IMG/VR virus record: IMGVR_UViG_3300042860_000755
Coordinates: 1-59,275 of that record
Source: a virus
DNA length: 59,275 nt
Strand: one strand, 5' to 3'
Below the pieces are notes generated by a model. It was not told the origin of the DNA. It saw only the letters and a list, made by a program, of their open reading frames with translations, and did not search any database. Below are positions 37,652-44,685 of this stretch, one piece after another. How positions within the stretch are numbered: the stretch's first letter is position 1; each line of letters begins with the position of its first letter. A program made the translations under genes and the position numbers.

Positions 37652-37980
37652 TTCTTCACTCCAAAGGCTTCGCGGATCAGGTCCGCAGAATGAAACGGCT
37701 CGGCTTCGTGGGCAATCTCAGCGCAGCGGTCTGCGACTTGCCACTCCAACTCTCTGAGCAGGTCTTTAACCGTGTCGCCGTGGCCGGTAGCGTAGCTGTG
37801 GTCGATCATCCACTGAGCCACCTTGTTGCGCTCGGCTGCGGCTACAAGGGCGGCGAAGCGCTCAAGCTGTGTATCAACGGCATACCCACCATAGAACAAG
37901 CAATTGGGCTGATGCTTGTAGCTCTCTTCGCAGAACATGAACCCAGCCTCACGCGCCCATTTGATGACGTCTTCTTTCAT
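37648..37980 (-). CDS. Early protein of unknown function
   Basis: 110 aa; helical, with VIKWAREAGFMFCEESYKHQ, LERFAALVAAAERNKVAQWM and DLLRELEWQVADRCAEIA. The WAREAG...LERFAALV pattern is frequent in phage early genes with no known function. ATGA overlaps at both ends. Confidence 0.6.
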   Translation of the reverse strand: MKEDVIKWAREAGFMFCEESYKHQPNCLFYGGYAVDTQLERFAALVAAAERNKVAQWMIDHSYATGHGDTVKDLLRELEWQVADRCAEIAHEAEPFHSADLIREAFGVKK

Positions 37981-38201
37981 TTCTCATCTCTCCATGTGCC
38001 ATCTTTAAAGATGAACCGTGTAAACAGCAGGTTCCATGCTTTGTCGTAGTGAACCACCATGCATGGCAGTTCTCTGAATGCAGGCCCGGTTGGTTGAAGA
38101 CACAGACCACTTTTTTGTTGATGCGGGAAGTAGTACATGGTTGTGTGTGCTTCCTTGGGTGTATCTGGTGGTGTGATGAAGTCGTACAGATCGCGTTTCA
38201 T
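37977..38201 (-). CDS. Early protein of unknown function
   Basis: 74 aa from the ATG at 38201, just past the upstream stop. It opens MKRDLYDFITPPDTPKEAHT and has aromatic beta-like stretches (TMYYFPHQQKSGLCLQ, WNLLFTRFIFKDGTW). No family recognised. Confidence 0.55.
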   Translation of the reverse strand: MKRDLYDFITPPDTPKEAHTTMYYFPHQQKSGLCLQPTGPAFRELPCMVVHYDKAWNLLFTRFIFKDGTWRDEK

Positions 38202-38203
38202 GC

Positions 38204-38389
38204 TTACCCCCTTGCTCGGATCGCGGCGGCGTATGTCGGCCAAGCCAACAAAATGTTTTTGTCCTCACACACCTTCGCACACGCCTCACGCTCGTCAGTT
38301 TGTCCTTTTTTGTAAGCGTTCTCAGCCATCGCGACTGCATCAGATGCAAGCATCCAAAGATCGCCATCAAACATTTTTGCTGGTGTCAT
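38204..38389 (-). CDS. Early protein of unknown function
   Basis: 61 aa, a helical hairpin: MFDGDLWMLASDAVAMAENA, YKKGQTDEREACAKVCEDKN, then AIRARG. The DEREACAKVCE motif followed by an AIRARG end is very common among phage early proteins of unknown role (recalled). Confidence 0.6.
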   Translation of the reverse strand: MTPAKMFDGDLWMLASDAVAMAENAYKKGQTDEREACAKVCEDKNILLAWPTYAAAIRARG

Positions 38390-38676
38390 TCTTGCCCCCT
38401 CGCCTTGAGCATGGCGTCGGCCATCTCATATGCAGTTTCAGCAACGAGCATTTTCATATCGGGCGAAAAATCAGCTCTATCATCTTCAGCTCTTACTTCA
38501 GCATCACTAGCATCTGGGTGAAAGTAATCATTCATCCAAAACTGATACGAAATTGGCACAGCCTTGGCTGCGAAGTAGTCCCTGAGCGTCATGCCTTCTG
38601 CATACCCCGTAGCCACCGGCACTACGGCTTTGTAGTTCTTGGTTGGAAACGCTGGCCCGCCTGTGTCTTTATCCAT
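38386..38676 (-). CDS. Early protein with GMTLRDYFAAKA motif
   Basis: 96 aa. GGPAFP near the start and GMTLRDYFAAKAVPISYQFW are recurrent in phage early genes (recalled, unknown function); the end is a helix (VAETAYEMADAMLKARGQE). ATGA overlap downstream. Confidence 0.65.
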   Translation of the reverse strand: MDKDTGGPAFPTKNYKAVVPVATGYAEGMTLRDYFAAKAVPISYQFWMNDYFHPDASDAEVRAEDDRADFSPDMKMLVAETAYEMADAMLKARGQE

Positions 38677-38923
38677 GATTCTTCTCCCTCAAATAAAACG
38701 CCATCGCAATGCGGTATGGGTCAAGCATTGGAAGCGGTCGGTCGTTGAAGTAATAATACTTTGGCTTGCTCTCATCAACAAAAGTGCCATCATCAGTGTG
38801 ATACCTTGTTTCCTCAACCCGAATGGTGTAACCCTCCAGCCGTGCCACCGCCAACTTCAACTCAAGGCTGCCAATCGGCACATAGTTCTTGATGGTGTCG
38901 TATTTCCCAATCAGTTCAGTCAT
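38669..38923 (-). CDS. Early protein of unknown function
   Basis: 84 aa from the ATG at 38923, which has AAGGAGAACAC directly before it. MTELIGKYDTIKNYVPIGSL then ARLEGYTIRVEETRYHTDDG and FNDRPLPMLDPYRIAMAFY. The aromatic beta pattern suggests a small folded domain; no family known. Confidence 0.55.
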   Translation of the reverse strand: MTELIGKYDTIKNYVPIGSLELKLAVARLEGYTIRVEETRYHTDDGTFVDESKPKYYYFNDRPLPMLDPYRIAMAFYLREKNHG

Positions 38924-39081
38924 GTGTTCTCCTTCACCAACCCAAGGGCAACCCACCACTTCATTGCGTTTGCACAGTCGCGCTTATGCCATGCGGGCAG
39001 TGTTTTGTATGTAGCCGCTATGCCGGGCCATCGTGCCACATACATTTCGTATTGCTTTTGCCAGTAAGGTATGTCGCTCAT
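38920..39081 (-). CDS. 53-aa early protein ending in KENT
   Basis: MSDIPYWQKQYEMYVARWPG then ATYKTLPAWHKRDCANAMKW and a WVALGLVKENT end. The final KENT plus stop is encoded by the AAGGAGAACACATGA junction that is also the ribosome site and start of the next gene. Short but precisely coupled on both sides. Confidence 0.6.
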   Translation of the reverse strand: MSDIPYWQKQYEMYVARWPGIAATYKTLPAWHKRDCANAMKWWVALGLVKENT

Positions 39082-39269
39082 GTGTTCTCCTTCAGGTACT
39101 TGTCTACCTTTTCTTGCTCATACTTCGCGTATTTTTGAGCCGCCTCCCAAAACCCAATCAAAGAGTCTTGGTTAACAAGCCACGCAAAGCTGCGTATCTC
39201 GGGCGTCAACTCTTTGATGCCAGCCTCGGCGGCAAGGCGATCAAGTTTCTCAGTCAGTCGTGGGGTCAT
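39078..39269 (-). CDS. 63-aa early protein ending in KENT
   Basis: From the ATG at 39269: TPRLTEKLDRLAAEAGIKEL, TPEIRSFAWLVNQDS, then a helical EKVDKYLKENT end. It uses the same AAGGAGAACACATGA coupling cassette. Unknown function. Confidence 0.55.
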   Translation of the reverse strand: MTPRLTEKLDRLAAEAGIKELTPEIRSFAWLVNQDSLIGFWEAAQKYAKYEQEKVDKYLKENT

Positions 39270-39481
39270 GTGTTCTTCTCCTTGAGTTCGTCGATCCGAT
39301 TTTGCATACTTGCCGCTATTCGAAAGCCGGATAGCCTGCAAATAAGTTCGTCGCAGAGTTTTGTCAGTCGCTCAATCTCCGCGTGCTGGCGGCGTAGTTC
39401 GGCTTCAACTTGGTTATGCACAGTCGTATTCCATGTGCGGCACCAATCAGCCAGCCGCAGGGCTTCTGGTTGTGTGCTCAT
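39266..39481 (-). CDS. 71-aa early coiled-coil protein
   Basis: From the ATG at 39481: STQPEALRLADWCRTWNTTV then a heptad-like EAELRRQHAEIERLTKLCDE. QPEALRLADWCRT with a following coiled coil is a frequent phage early-protein layout of unknown role. It ends EKNT through the coupling junction. Confidence 0.6.
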   Translation of the reverse strand: MSTQPEALRLADWCRTWNTTVHNQVEAELRRQHAEIERLTKLCDELICRLSGFRIAASMQNRIDELKEKNT

Positions 39482-39684
39482 TCTCCACTCCCAGCGATCC
39501 ACACGGCAGTGCCACCAGTGTGTTCAAAGTCTTCTGTCTTCAGTCGGATGTAAGCCTGCCCGTTTACACCAGCATTTTGGACATAGCCTTGGATGCCCCA
39601 AGACTTGACCTCAGTGACCACAACTAAGCAGGCACCAAACATCTCTTTGTCAGGGTTGACTTGTACGATGTCGCCAATGTTCAT
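39478..39684 (-). CDS. Small beta-barrel-like early protein
   Basis: 68 aa: MNIGDIVQVNPDKEMFGACL, VVVTEVKSWGIQGYVQ, then AYIRLKTEDFEHTGGTAVW. It looks like a KOW/SH3-type small barrel. GGAGGATCAA precedes the ATG; ATGA overlaps both sides. Confidence 0.6.
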   Translation of the reverse strand: MNIGDIVQVNPDKEMFGACLVVVTEVKSWGIQGYVQNAGVNGQAYIRLKTEDFEHTGGTAVWIAGSGE

Positions 39685-39899
39685 TTGATCCTCCAGAGCC
39701 TGACAGAGCCATCTTCCATTGTTCGGGTTGCGAACTCCACGTTATGCTTATCCGCGTAGCGTTTGGCGGAAACCCAAACGGTAACTCGTTTGATGTTTGC
39801 GGGCAGCACGAAGCTATCTCCAACTTCCATTTGGGCAAACGGGTAGGCGTGTGGCATCGGAATGCCTTTTTCAATCTTCATTTCTTGTTTCTCCTTCAT
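39681..39899 (-). CDS. Small early protein with SFVLPANIKR / VSAKRY segment
   Basis: 72 aa from 39899 (GGAGGG upstream); an internal ATG at 39881 also has an SD (AAGGAG). EKGIPMPHAYPFAQMEVGDS, FVLPANIKRVTVWVSAKRYA, then EFATRTMEDGSVRLWRIK. The AYPF..MEVGDSF...RV.......FA.R....G.RVWR pattern is common in phage regulatory or early genes (recalled). Confidence 0.6.
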   Translation of the reverse strand: MKEKQEMKIEKGIPMPHAYPFAQMEVGDSFVLPANIKRVTVWVSAKRYADKHNVEFATRTMEDGSVRLWRIK

Positions 39900-40084
39900 T
39901 TGACCCTCCGCATTGCCATCCACTCAGGCTCTTTGGACTCAAGCGGTGGCGGGGCCTTTCGCAACTCACTGGGCGGCACCCAGCCGTACTTGCGCCATAA
40001 CTTCTGAACATCAGCGCCTGATGTCCACTTGAATTCTGGATGCCCAACAGGAATCCATGGGTCTGATCGTTTAGCTGCCATCAT
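39896..40084 (-). CDS. Small basic early protein
   Basis: 62 aa from the first of two ATGs at 40084/40081 after AAGGAGAGTG. DPWIPVGHPEFKWTSGADVQ then KLWRKYGWVPPSELRKAPPP. Overlaps the upstream gene by 14 bases. Unknown. Confidence 0.55.
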   Translation of the reverse strand: MMAAKRSDPWIPVGHPEFKWTSGADVQKLWRKYGWVPPSELRKAPPPLESKEPEWMAMRRVK

Positions 40085-40301
40085 CACTCTCCTTCTCAAA
40101 AAAAATATCTGCGATTGGCATACTTGCGGATATCCAAAAGCCAGACTTGTTTAAACTCATTCCCCTTGCAATCATTTCTTCTGTCGTCAGGCATCGACGA
40201 TCATGTCCATGATTTCCGACCCGATGTTTGTCAAAGGCAAAGTTGCTGTTGAAATACTGACTACACCCCCGGCACTGATTCTTTTGTCCCGTCAGATTCA
40301 T
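40071..40301 (-). CDS. Small zinc-finger-like early protein
   Basis: 76 aa. NQCRGCSQYFNSNFAFDKHR then VGNHGHDRRCLTTEEM has C2H2/C-H spacing typical of a zinc finger (two Cys, then His, His, Cys); MIARGMSLNKSGFWI follows. Proteins of this kind recur in phage early regions. The ATG at 40301 lies inside the upstream gene (about 40 bases overlap). Contains GTTTAAAC at 40149. Confidence 0.65.
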   Translation of the reverse strand: MNLTGQKNQCRGCSQYFNSNFAFDKHRVGNHGHDRRCLTTEEMIARGMSLNKSGFWISASMPIADIFFEKESDDGS

Positions 40302-40602
40302 TGTTGGCCTCCTTCATGCGACGAACGATCAGGTCGTCTGTTACCAGTTCAGCAAAAGACTTCCCAGATGGGAACCTCATCTGCGCGTGTTTCATGGCGT
40401 TGACGGCATCTATGGCCACTTGTAGCCCGTCATTGAAGCCGCTGACATAAACGTTGCCGCCAGAGATTCGGGCGGTAACCGCTTCTCGCACAAGCTGGGT
40501 CATGGGTATTTTGTTTTTTGCCGCAAACTTCTTGAGCTTGACGTACTCCCGTGGATCAAGGTACGTCAGAAACGGTTTGTAGTTGTTAGAAGGGATCGGC
40601 AT
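40261..40602 (-). CDS. Ribbon-helix-helix-like early regulator
   Basis: 113 aa from the ATG at 40602 (GGAGCC upstream). The segment FLTYLDPREYVKLKKFAAKN followed by KIPMTQLVREAVTARI reads as a beta strand plus two helices, like MetJ/Arc DNA-binding proteins. The helical C-terminus (DGLQVAIDAVNAMKHAQ) may oligomerise. Candidate early repressor. Confidence 0.6.
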   Translation of the reverse strand: MPIPSNNYKPFLTYLDPREYVKLKKFAAKNKIPMTQLVREAVTARISGGNVYVSGFNDGLQVAIDAVNAMKHAQMRFPSGKSFAELVTDDLIVRRMKEANNESDGTKESVPGV

Positions 40603-40978
40603 TTTGGCTCCAGTTTTCAAAGTCAAGTACGACAGCATCAAACTTCTCTTGGGCATCTGAGTTGCCGTTCAGTTCAGAGCGAGACTGAATGCCACATCGT
40701 TTGCAAAGATTTCTTGCGGCCATTTCTTCATTGATGGCGCTCATGAAAGCCTGGAAGCTTTGCTGTTTACACAGTAGCGCAGCCTTTTGCACGCGGTTTG
40801 TGTATGGCGTTGGCGATTCGTCGTCCTGTATGCGTACAAGGGCACAGGCATAACGAGCGCCAACAAAATCCCGAAGAAGCTCTTCCGGTATTTCATCGGG
40901 GTGCAGGCACAGGGTCAGGACGTAGCCCGTCCTGTCCTGTTTCAATGCAATCTTCCTGGCTTCAAACTGGAGCGCCAT
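40586..40978 (-). CDS. Early protein of unknown function with Cys pair
   Basis: 130 aa: LQFEARKIALKQDRTGYVLT, LCLHPDEIPEELLRDFVGAR, then QKAALLCKQQSFQAFM and NLCKRCGIQSRSEL. LCKxxxFxxFM and the CxxC are recurrent in phage proteins near recombination genes. Overlaps both neighbours. Function unknown. Confidence 0.6.
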   Translation of the reverse strand: MALQFEARKIALKQDRTGYVLTLCLHPDEIPEELLRDFVGARYACALVRIQDDESPTPYTNRVQKAALLCKQQSFQAFMSAINEEMAARNLCKRCGIQSRSELNGNSDAQEKFDAVVLDFENWSQNADPF

Positions 40979-41504
40979 TGATCATCTCCGTCAACTCAGA
41001 CACTTGCTGCTTGAGCCCGTTGTTCTCAACGCGCAGACTTGTGTTCTCGCTGATGAGGTCGCGCATCATCTTCTTCTGGTCTGCGTCACGGGCCTGGGCG
41101 ACCTTCATGACATGATTTAAACGGGTGGACACATCACCAAGTCGGCGCTGCATCAAATCCATTTCGTACCAGATGAAGTCAGGGGCGACACCCTCAACAA
41201 TCACCTCCTGCTTCGGCTGCACCTTCCCGGCCAGAAACTCTTCGTTTTCCTTGTTCCGAATCTCAGCCGCAGTGGGCTCGATTGGCGCTTCTTTCAGTGC
41301 CTCACGCTTGCGCTTGGCGACATCTCTCATGGCCTCCGAGAGCGTTGGATTGGGTTTTGCAACCCCGATCCGACTCCGAATGTGGTAGTACTGAGTTTGG
41401 GTGCCGCCAGTTTGCTGGACAAACTCCCTCCACGAAGCAGTCTTATTTTTCCTGAGCCACTTCTTCAGGATCGAGATTCTTTCGTTGGTTGAACGAGAGC
41501 GCAT
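40962..41504 (-). CDS. HTH plus coiled-coil protein
   Basis: 180 aa. The N-terminal ~50 residues (KWLRKNKTASWREFVQQTGG, TQTQYYHIRSRIG) read as a helix-turn-helix; the centre is charged, and the C-terminus is a leucine/Asn coiled coil (SENTSLRVENNGLKQQVSEL). AAGGAGAAGAAAG precedes the ATG. A DNA-binding, dimerising protein near the SSB gene; the target is unknown. Confidence 0.55.
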   Translation of the reverse strand: MRSRSTNERISILKKWLRKNKTASWREFVQQTGGTQTQYYHIRSRIGVAKPNPTLSEAMRDVAKRKREALKEAPIEPTAAEIRNKENEEFLAGKVQPKQEVIVEGVAPDFIWYEMDLMQRRLGDVSTRLNHVMKVAQARDADQKKMMRDLISENTSLRVENNGLKQQVSELTEMINGAPV

Positions 41505-41522
41505 CTTTCTTCTCCTTTTGGT

Positions 41523-41828
41523 TTAAAACGGCAAGTCAGACCCGTCATCCAAGCCGTCATTCTTGACAACCTGACGGGGCTGCGCAGACTTCTGCTCGGG
41601 GACAAATCGGTCAATCGAAACAGACAGATATGTGCGACCCTGGCTGTCTTGCTTCTTCCACCCACTGAGCTTGACCACCGTCAGGCCGTCGATGGTCTGA
41701 ATGTTGGTCATGTCTTTGAGGTTGATGGCAAGGGTGCCCCAGTAGTCAGGCGACTTTGGGCCTTTCTTGGTCTGGCTGGCACGAAGAGAGCCAGAATCGG
41801 GGTAGGGTTTGTATTGCTTGTCGGACAT
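41523..41828 (-). CDS. SSB-like protein with acidic DDGSDLPF tail
   Basis: 101 aa. The body has an OB-like strand set (DYWGTLAINLKDMTNIQT, VVKLSGWKKQDSQGRTYLSV) and the end is NDGLDDGSDLPF, the acidic-hydrophobic tip used by single-strand DNA-binding proteins to recruit partners. It sits directly next to the annealase and exonuclease. The OB assignment is inferred from pattern; the tail is plain. Confidence 0.7.
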   Translation of the reverse strand: MSDKQYKPYPDSGSLRASQTKKGPKSPDYWGTLAINLKDMTNIQTIDGLTVVKLSGWKKQDSQGRTYLSVSIDRFVPEQKSAQPRQVVKNDGLDDGSDLPF

Positions 41829-41830
41829 GA

Positions 41831-42520
41831 TTACTCCTTGGATTGAAATGAAAGTTTGATGTGGGCGAATGTGTTGCGAACGTTTTCGTACAACTCTGGG
41901 TGGCTATCCTTCAGCTTGTCCAGTTGCGTCTGGTTGGCCTTCCAGTAGCTGTTTAAATCCTTCGCGTCTTTGACCAAGCCTGAGTACTTGATCATGCTGT
42001 CGGCAAACAACTTGGCGTTTGCGTCTGTGCTGCCGGTGTCCATTTGCAGTTCACCTTTGACTTCGCCTGTGCCCTCATCGACCGGCATCACCTTGACAGG
42101 CTCTGCCTCTGGCAAGTCTTCACCGGCGTAGATGTACAAGCCCAGCCCATGCATGGCGATGCCTTTGGTCAGGCAGCGCATCAGGGCGGTGTTGACGTTG
42201 AAGCTGTCAATCTTCTCGATGATTTCGCCGTTGCGGGTCTGCACCTTCCGGCCTTCAAATGTGATTGGCTTGTTGGCCCCGTTCATCACCGGCAGGAAAC
42301 AGGTGATGGGCTTGTTGAACATGATCACCGTGACCATGACCATGGCGGTGTCGTTTATACGCAGGTAGGGCTGGCCATCAAACATCTGGATTTGAAAGCT
42401 GGCCATGGGGTCTGCCTTTAAAGCCTCTGCCCAGGCCCAGGCCCAGGAAAGGTAAGACAGGTTCTGCTTCTTCTCAACGTGTTCATTGACGTTGATCTTT
42501 AGTAACTCACTCGGCGTCAT
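41831..42520 (-). CDS. Single-strand annealing protein, Sak/DUF1071 type
   Basis: 229 aa from the ATG at 42520, seven bases after GGAGAA. NVNEHVEKKQNLSYLSWAWA, WAEALK, then MVMVTVIMFNKPITCFLPVM and FNVNTALMRCLTKGIAMHGL with GLYIYAGEDLP match the DUF1071/Sak-type annealases. It would pair single strands in phage recombination together with the exonuclease and SSB-like protein encoded beside it. Confidence 0.85.
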   Translation of the reverse strand: MTPSELLKINVNEHVEKKQNLSYLSWAWAWAEALKADPMASFQIQMFDGQPYLRINDTAMVMVTVIMFNKPITCFLPVMNGANKPITFEGRKVQTRNGEIIEKIDSFNVNTALMRCLTKGIAMHGLGLYIYAGEDLPEAEPVKVMPVDEGTGEVKGELQMDTGSTDANAKLFADSMIKYSGLVKDAKDLNSYWKANQTQLDKLKDSHPELYENVRNTFAHIKLSFQSKE

Positions 42521-42562
42521 GCGGTTCTCCAATCATTGGTTTGGTTGCAAAAGTTTTTGTAT

Positions 42563-42919
42563 TTAAACGCTTCTATCCCATGCGTCTACCTCTCGTGATA
42601 TGGCATCACCGGGGTAAGTCACCTGACCACTTGTCCAGCGTGCTTTGCGTTCTCGGTACTTAAAGAAGTTCTCCAACTCAGGCACCTCCTGCCCCAACTT
42701 ACGGGCATACAAGGCGGTGTAGTTGTTGTTTAACTTGAGGCCATCAGATTTGTTTGTCGCTATTGCATGTTCAAAGCGCAGCACCTCAAACAACGCCTTC
42801 ATGCCGTAATGGTTGCGGCCCGTTCTTTTAATGTCCAAAGCCAATTCTTTAAGTCGGCTATAAACCCACGGGTGATCGGTGTGAAATGCTTCAAACTGTG
42901 CGGCGATCCTATCTTTCAT
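42563..42919 (-). CDS. Conserved phage early protein
   Basis: 118 aa from the ATG at 42919. FEAFHTDHPWVYSRLKELAL, GRNHYGMKALFEVLRFEHA, then KLNNNYTALYARKLG and FFKYRERKA. This FH..hPWVY...RNHYG...E.LR...NNNY..LYAR order is well conserved in phages and has no assigned function (recalled). Confidence 0.65.
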   Translation of the reverse strand: MKDRIAAQFEAFHTDHPWVYSRLKELALDIKRTGRNHYGMKALFEVLRFEHAIATNKSDGLKLNNNYTALYARKLGQEVPELENFFKYRERKARWTSGQVTYPGDAISREVDAWDRSV

Positions 42920-42930
42920 TTGCCCCACCT

Positions 42931-43815
42931 TTAATTGCTTGTGTTGCTAAATGGTTGGGCGATGAGTTCCATCTGATACTGGTCGCACCACTGGGCAACG
43001 CCACAGTAGTTGCCAGTGCAACGCTTGGGTTCACCAAGCCGCGTTTCAACATATCCCTTCTCCTTCACGGCCAGTTCGTTGGCCTCATCAATTGATTTAA
43101 ACAACCGGATCGCAGTCTTGCGTCCGTCCCTTTTCACGGCGTATGTCGTCTCAGACATCCACCGCTCTTCTGGTGAACACTCAATCAGAGGCTCACCAAA
43201 ATCTGCGGCCAGCTTGGAGTTGCGGTGCATCTCAAGACGCTCGCGCACATAAGCCTCGGCCGTAACTGCGTCCCACATTGGGATTTCAACCATGTGGATC
43301 GGGGCCTTGGGGTAGCCCTCTCTAGTCTCATGGCGGCTGAAGTCCCTGATCAGGCCGCAGATGCGAAGCCCAACCACCGGAGTCTTCTTAACCCGCTCGA
43401 CCAGCCACTTGTAGAAATTGAGTTGTTGCTCCCACTCAATCTTCTCGTTCATCACAGCCCACGCGGAGGTGAACTTGTAGTCCGTAATCACCAAGCCCTT
43501 TGGGGTGCGCTCCTGAAGGTCAATCGCCCCGGAAATCGTCACACCGTCCACCTCGGTGAACAGGCGCTCCTCAGACACCCAGCCCTCGGTCTCACCCCTC
43601 TCCATCACCACATGAAGGGCAGAGCCCAGCAGGGGCCAAAGCATCTCCGAAACATCCTGCACCATCCCATCGTCATACTGCGCCCGCAGACGCTGTACGC
43701 GAGGAGGAGACATAAGCTCAGTGACGCTGTAGTCAGACTTGCCCTTGCTGTAGTATTTGCCTTCAGCAAGAGTCACAAGGGGTTGTGGTACATTGTGAAC
43801 GTTCGTAACTTTCAT
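42931..43815 (-). CDS. PD-(D/E)XK (Cas4/RecB-like) exonuclease
   Basis: 294 aa. His68, Asp99 (SGAIDLQ), Asp112-Tyr-Lys114 (ITDYKFTS) and Gln130/Tyr135 (EWEQQLNFYKWL) form the RecB/Cas4-type nuclease core. A C-terminal Cys cluster (RCTGNYCGVAQWC) could bind iron-sulphur or zinc, as in Cas4/AddB nucleases. First gene of the leftward early operon. It probably resects DNA ends for the annealase. It also holds ATTTAAAC at ~43096. Confidence 0.85.
   Translation of the reverse strand: MKVTNVHNVPQPLVTLAEGKYYSKGKSDYSVTELMSPPRVQRLRAQYDDGMVQDVSEMLWPLLGSALHVVMERGETEGWVSEERLFTEVDGVTISGAIDLQERTPKGLVITDYKFTSAWAVMNEKIEWEQQLNFYKWLVERVKKTPVVGLRICGLIRDFSRHETREGYPKAPIHMVEIPMWDAVTAEAYVRERLEMHRNSKLAADFGEPLIECSPEERWMSETTYAVKRDGRKTAIRLFKSIDEANELAVKEKGYVETRLGEPKRCTGNYCGVAQWCDQYQMELIAQPFSNTSN
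43783..43811 (+). promoter_or_regulatory. Rightward promoter for the RusA gene with a GAACGTTC operator candidate
   Basis: TTGTGG (43783-43788) and TAACTT (43806-43811) are 17 bases apart, with palindromic GAACGTTC (43797-43804) in the spacer touching the -10. It lies within the first codons of the divergent exonuclease gene. The same AACGTTCG core occurs in the promoter at 55736. Confidence 0.4.
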
Positions 43816-43834
43816 AGGTCTCCAGGGGGTTAAG

Positions 43835-44284
43835 ATGTCAGCGAGCGATGATCATAGTACAAGCACAGAAGGTTTGCAAGCGATATCACAAATTATTTTG
43901 GGGGAGCCTGCGTCCAAGGCGAACAGCCGCAAGATCGTGCGCTTCGGCAATGTCAGCCGATTGATCAAGTCCTCGAAGGCGCTGTCCTACGCAGAGATGT
44001 TTAAACAGCAATGCTCGCCGCTGGCGGTGTTGATGAAGGGCGATCTGCGGGTGACGATGTGGATTCACTACGCCTCACGCAGACCAGACTTGGATGAGTC
44101 TCTAGTCCTTGATCTGATGCAGGGGCTGATCTATGAGAACGACCGTCAGGTCAAAGAGAAGCACATCTACTGGAACCTTGACCCTGGGAATCCCCGCACA
44201 GAGATCATCGTGGAGTGCATCCCTTCTGTCGTGCCAGAAAAAAAGCCCCGCACGGGGCGGGGCAAGAGAAGGGCAACTGCATGA
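43835..44284 (+). CDS. RusA-like Holliday-junction resolvase
   Basis: 149 aa. The core SRRPDLDESLVLDLMQGLIY followed by ENDRQVKEKHIYW matches RusA: Asp85 and Asp87 (PDLD) and Asp103 (ENDRQ) correspond to the catalytic acidic residues, with Glu-Asn in place of the more common Asp-Asp. The end is basic (RTGRGKRRATA). It would resolve branched DNA before packaging. Divergent from the exonuclease. Contains GTTTAAAC at 43999. Confidence 0.82.
   Translation: MSASDDHSTSTEGLQAISQIILGEPASKANSRKIVRFGNVSRLIKSSKALSYAEMFKQQCSPLAVLMKGDLRVTMWIHYASRRPDLDESLVLDLMQGLIYENDRQVKEKHIYWNLDPGNPRTEIIVECIPSVVPEKKPRTGRGKRRATA
43851..43879 (-). promoter_or_regulatory. Strong leftward early promoter
   Basis: Read on the minus strand: TTGCAA (43879-43874), a 17-base spacer, then TATGAT (43856-43851). 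This is close to consensus and sits 36 bases before the exonuclease ATG, so it can drive the whole ~7-kb leftward early operon. It lies inside the 5' end of the RusA gene. Confidence 0.65.
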
Positions 44285-44392
44285 AGCAGGCGGGTGGAGA
44301 CAACCCGCGCTGTCAGTATACCCCTGATACGTCTGATACGCCGATACGGCTGACGCCCTCCTGCGGAGGGTGTACATGTTTAAACATACAAC

Positions 44393-44444
44393 TTGACAAA
44401 CCATTCGCAGGTTGTTATCCTCCGGGTCATCGGAGGATAACAAC
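44393..44444 (+). promoter_or_regulatory. Promoter with perfect 13-bp operator-like inverted repeat
   Basis: TTGACA (44393-44398) and TTATCC (44415-44420) are 16 bases apart. The -10 lies in the left arm of a perfect inverted repeat, GTTGTTATCCTCC (44411-44423) and GGAGGATAACAAC (44432-44444). GTTTAAAC sits just upstream (44378-44385). Overlap of a long perfect dyad with -10/+1 is typical of repressor control; alternatively it is an RNA hairpin at the 5' end of the transcript. Confidence 0.6.
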
Positions 44445-44480
44445 ATCCAAGACGCATGGGGATTTGGTGAAGCTCTGAAA

Positions 44481-44640
44481 GCGCAAGCGCGAGTAGGGTA
44501 GTAGCTCAGTCCCCAGCCGTGTTGGGAAAGCGAATGCTGTTAGTGGCAGTGTAGGACGCTACCCCACTTCAGGTTGATTGCTGACGGGCAATCCGAAAAC
44601 AGTGCAGCGAGTACCAACAACCTACACGCATTTATTTTTA
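44481..44640 (+). ncRNA. Candidate structured RNA in the intergenic gap
   Basis: No convincing reading frame. Nested complementary segments: GCGC/GCGC (44481-44490); GGGTAG (44496-44501) with CTACCC (44559-44564) enclosing TCCC/GGGA (44510-44513, 44524-44527); AGGTTG (44571-44576) with CAACCT (44618-44623) enclosing GATTGC (44576-44581) and GCAATC (44588-44593). The latter two helices share base 44576, so only one can use it. T-rich sequence follows (44629-44640). Transcription would come from the 44393 promoter. Class unknown; the structure is by eye only. Confidence 0.4.
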
Positions 44641-44649
44641 CTTGACCTG

Positions 44650-44679
44650 TTGACAGGCGTTGACTTTCTCAGGTAAAGT
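44650..44679 (+). promoter_or_regulatory. Sigma70-like promoter for the 44.7-kb RNA
   Basis: TTGACA (44650-44655) and TAAAGT (44674-44679) with an 18-base spacer. Start expected near 44686, directly before a structured segment with a terminator. Confidence 0.6.
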
Positions 44680-44685
44680 CTCTTC

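Noticed and set aside
44493-44566. tRNA-like GTAGCTCAGT between GGGTAG and CTACCC
   Set aside because: No anticodon arm of correct size, no TTC-type T loop and no CCA-end geometry; treated as part of an unknown structured RNA.
44578-44600. CTGACGG...CGAAAA resembles a hammerhead ribozyme core
   Set aside because: The core needs CTGANGA before stem II; here the last A is G and stem II would be only two pairs. A GATTGC/GCAATC hairpin competes, and no matching cleavage stem was found.
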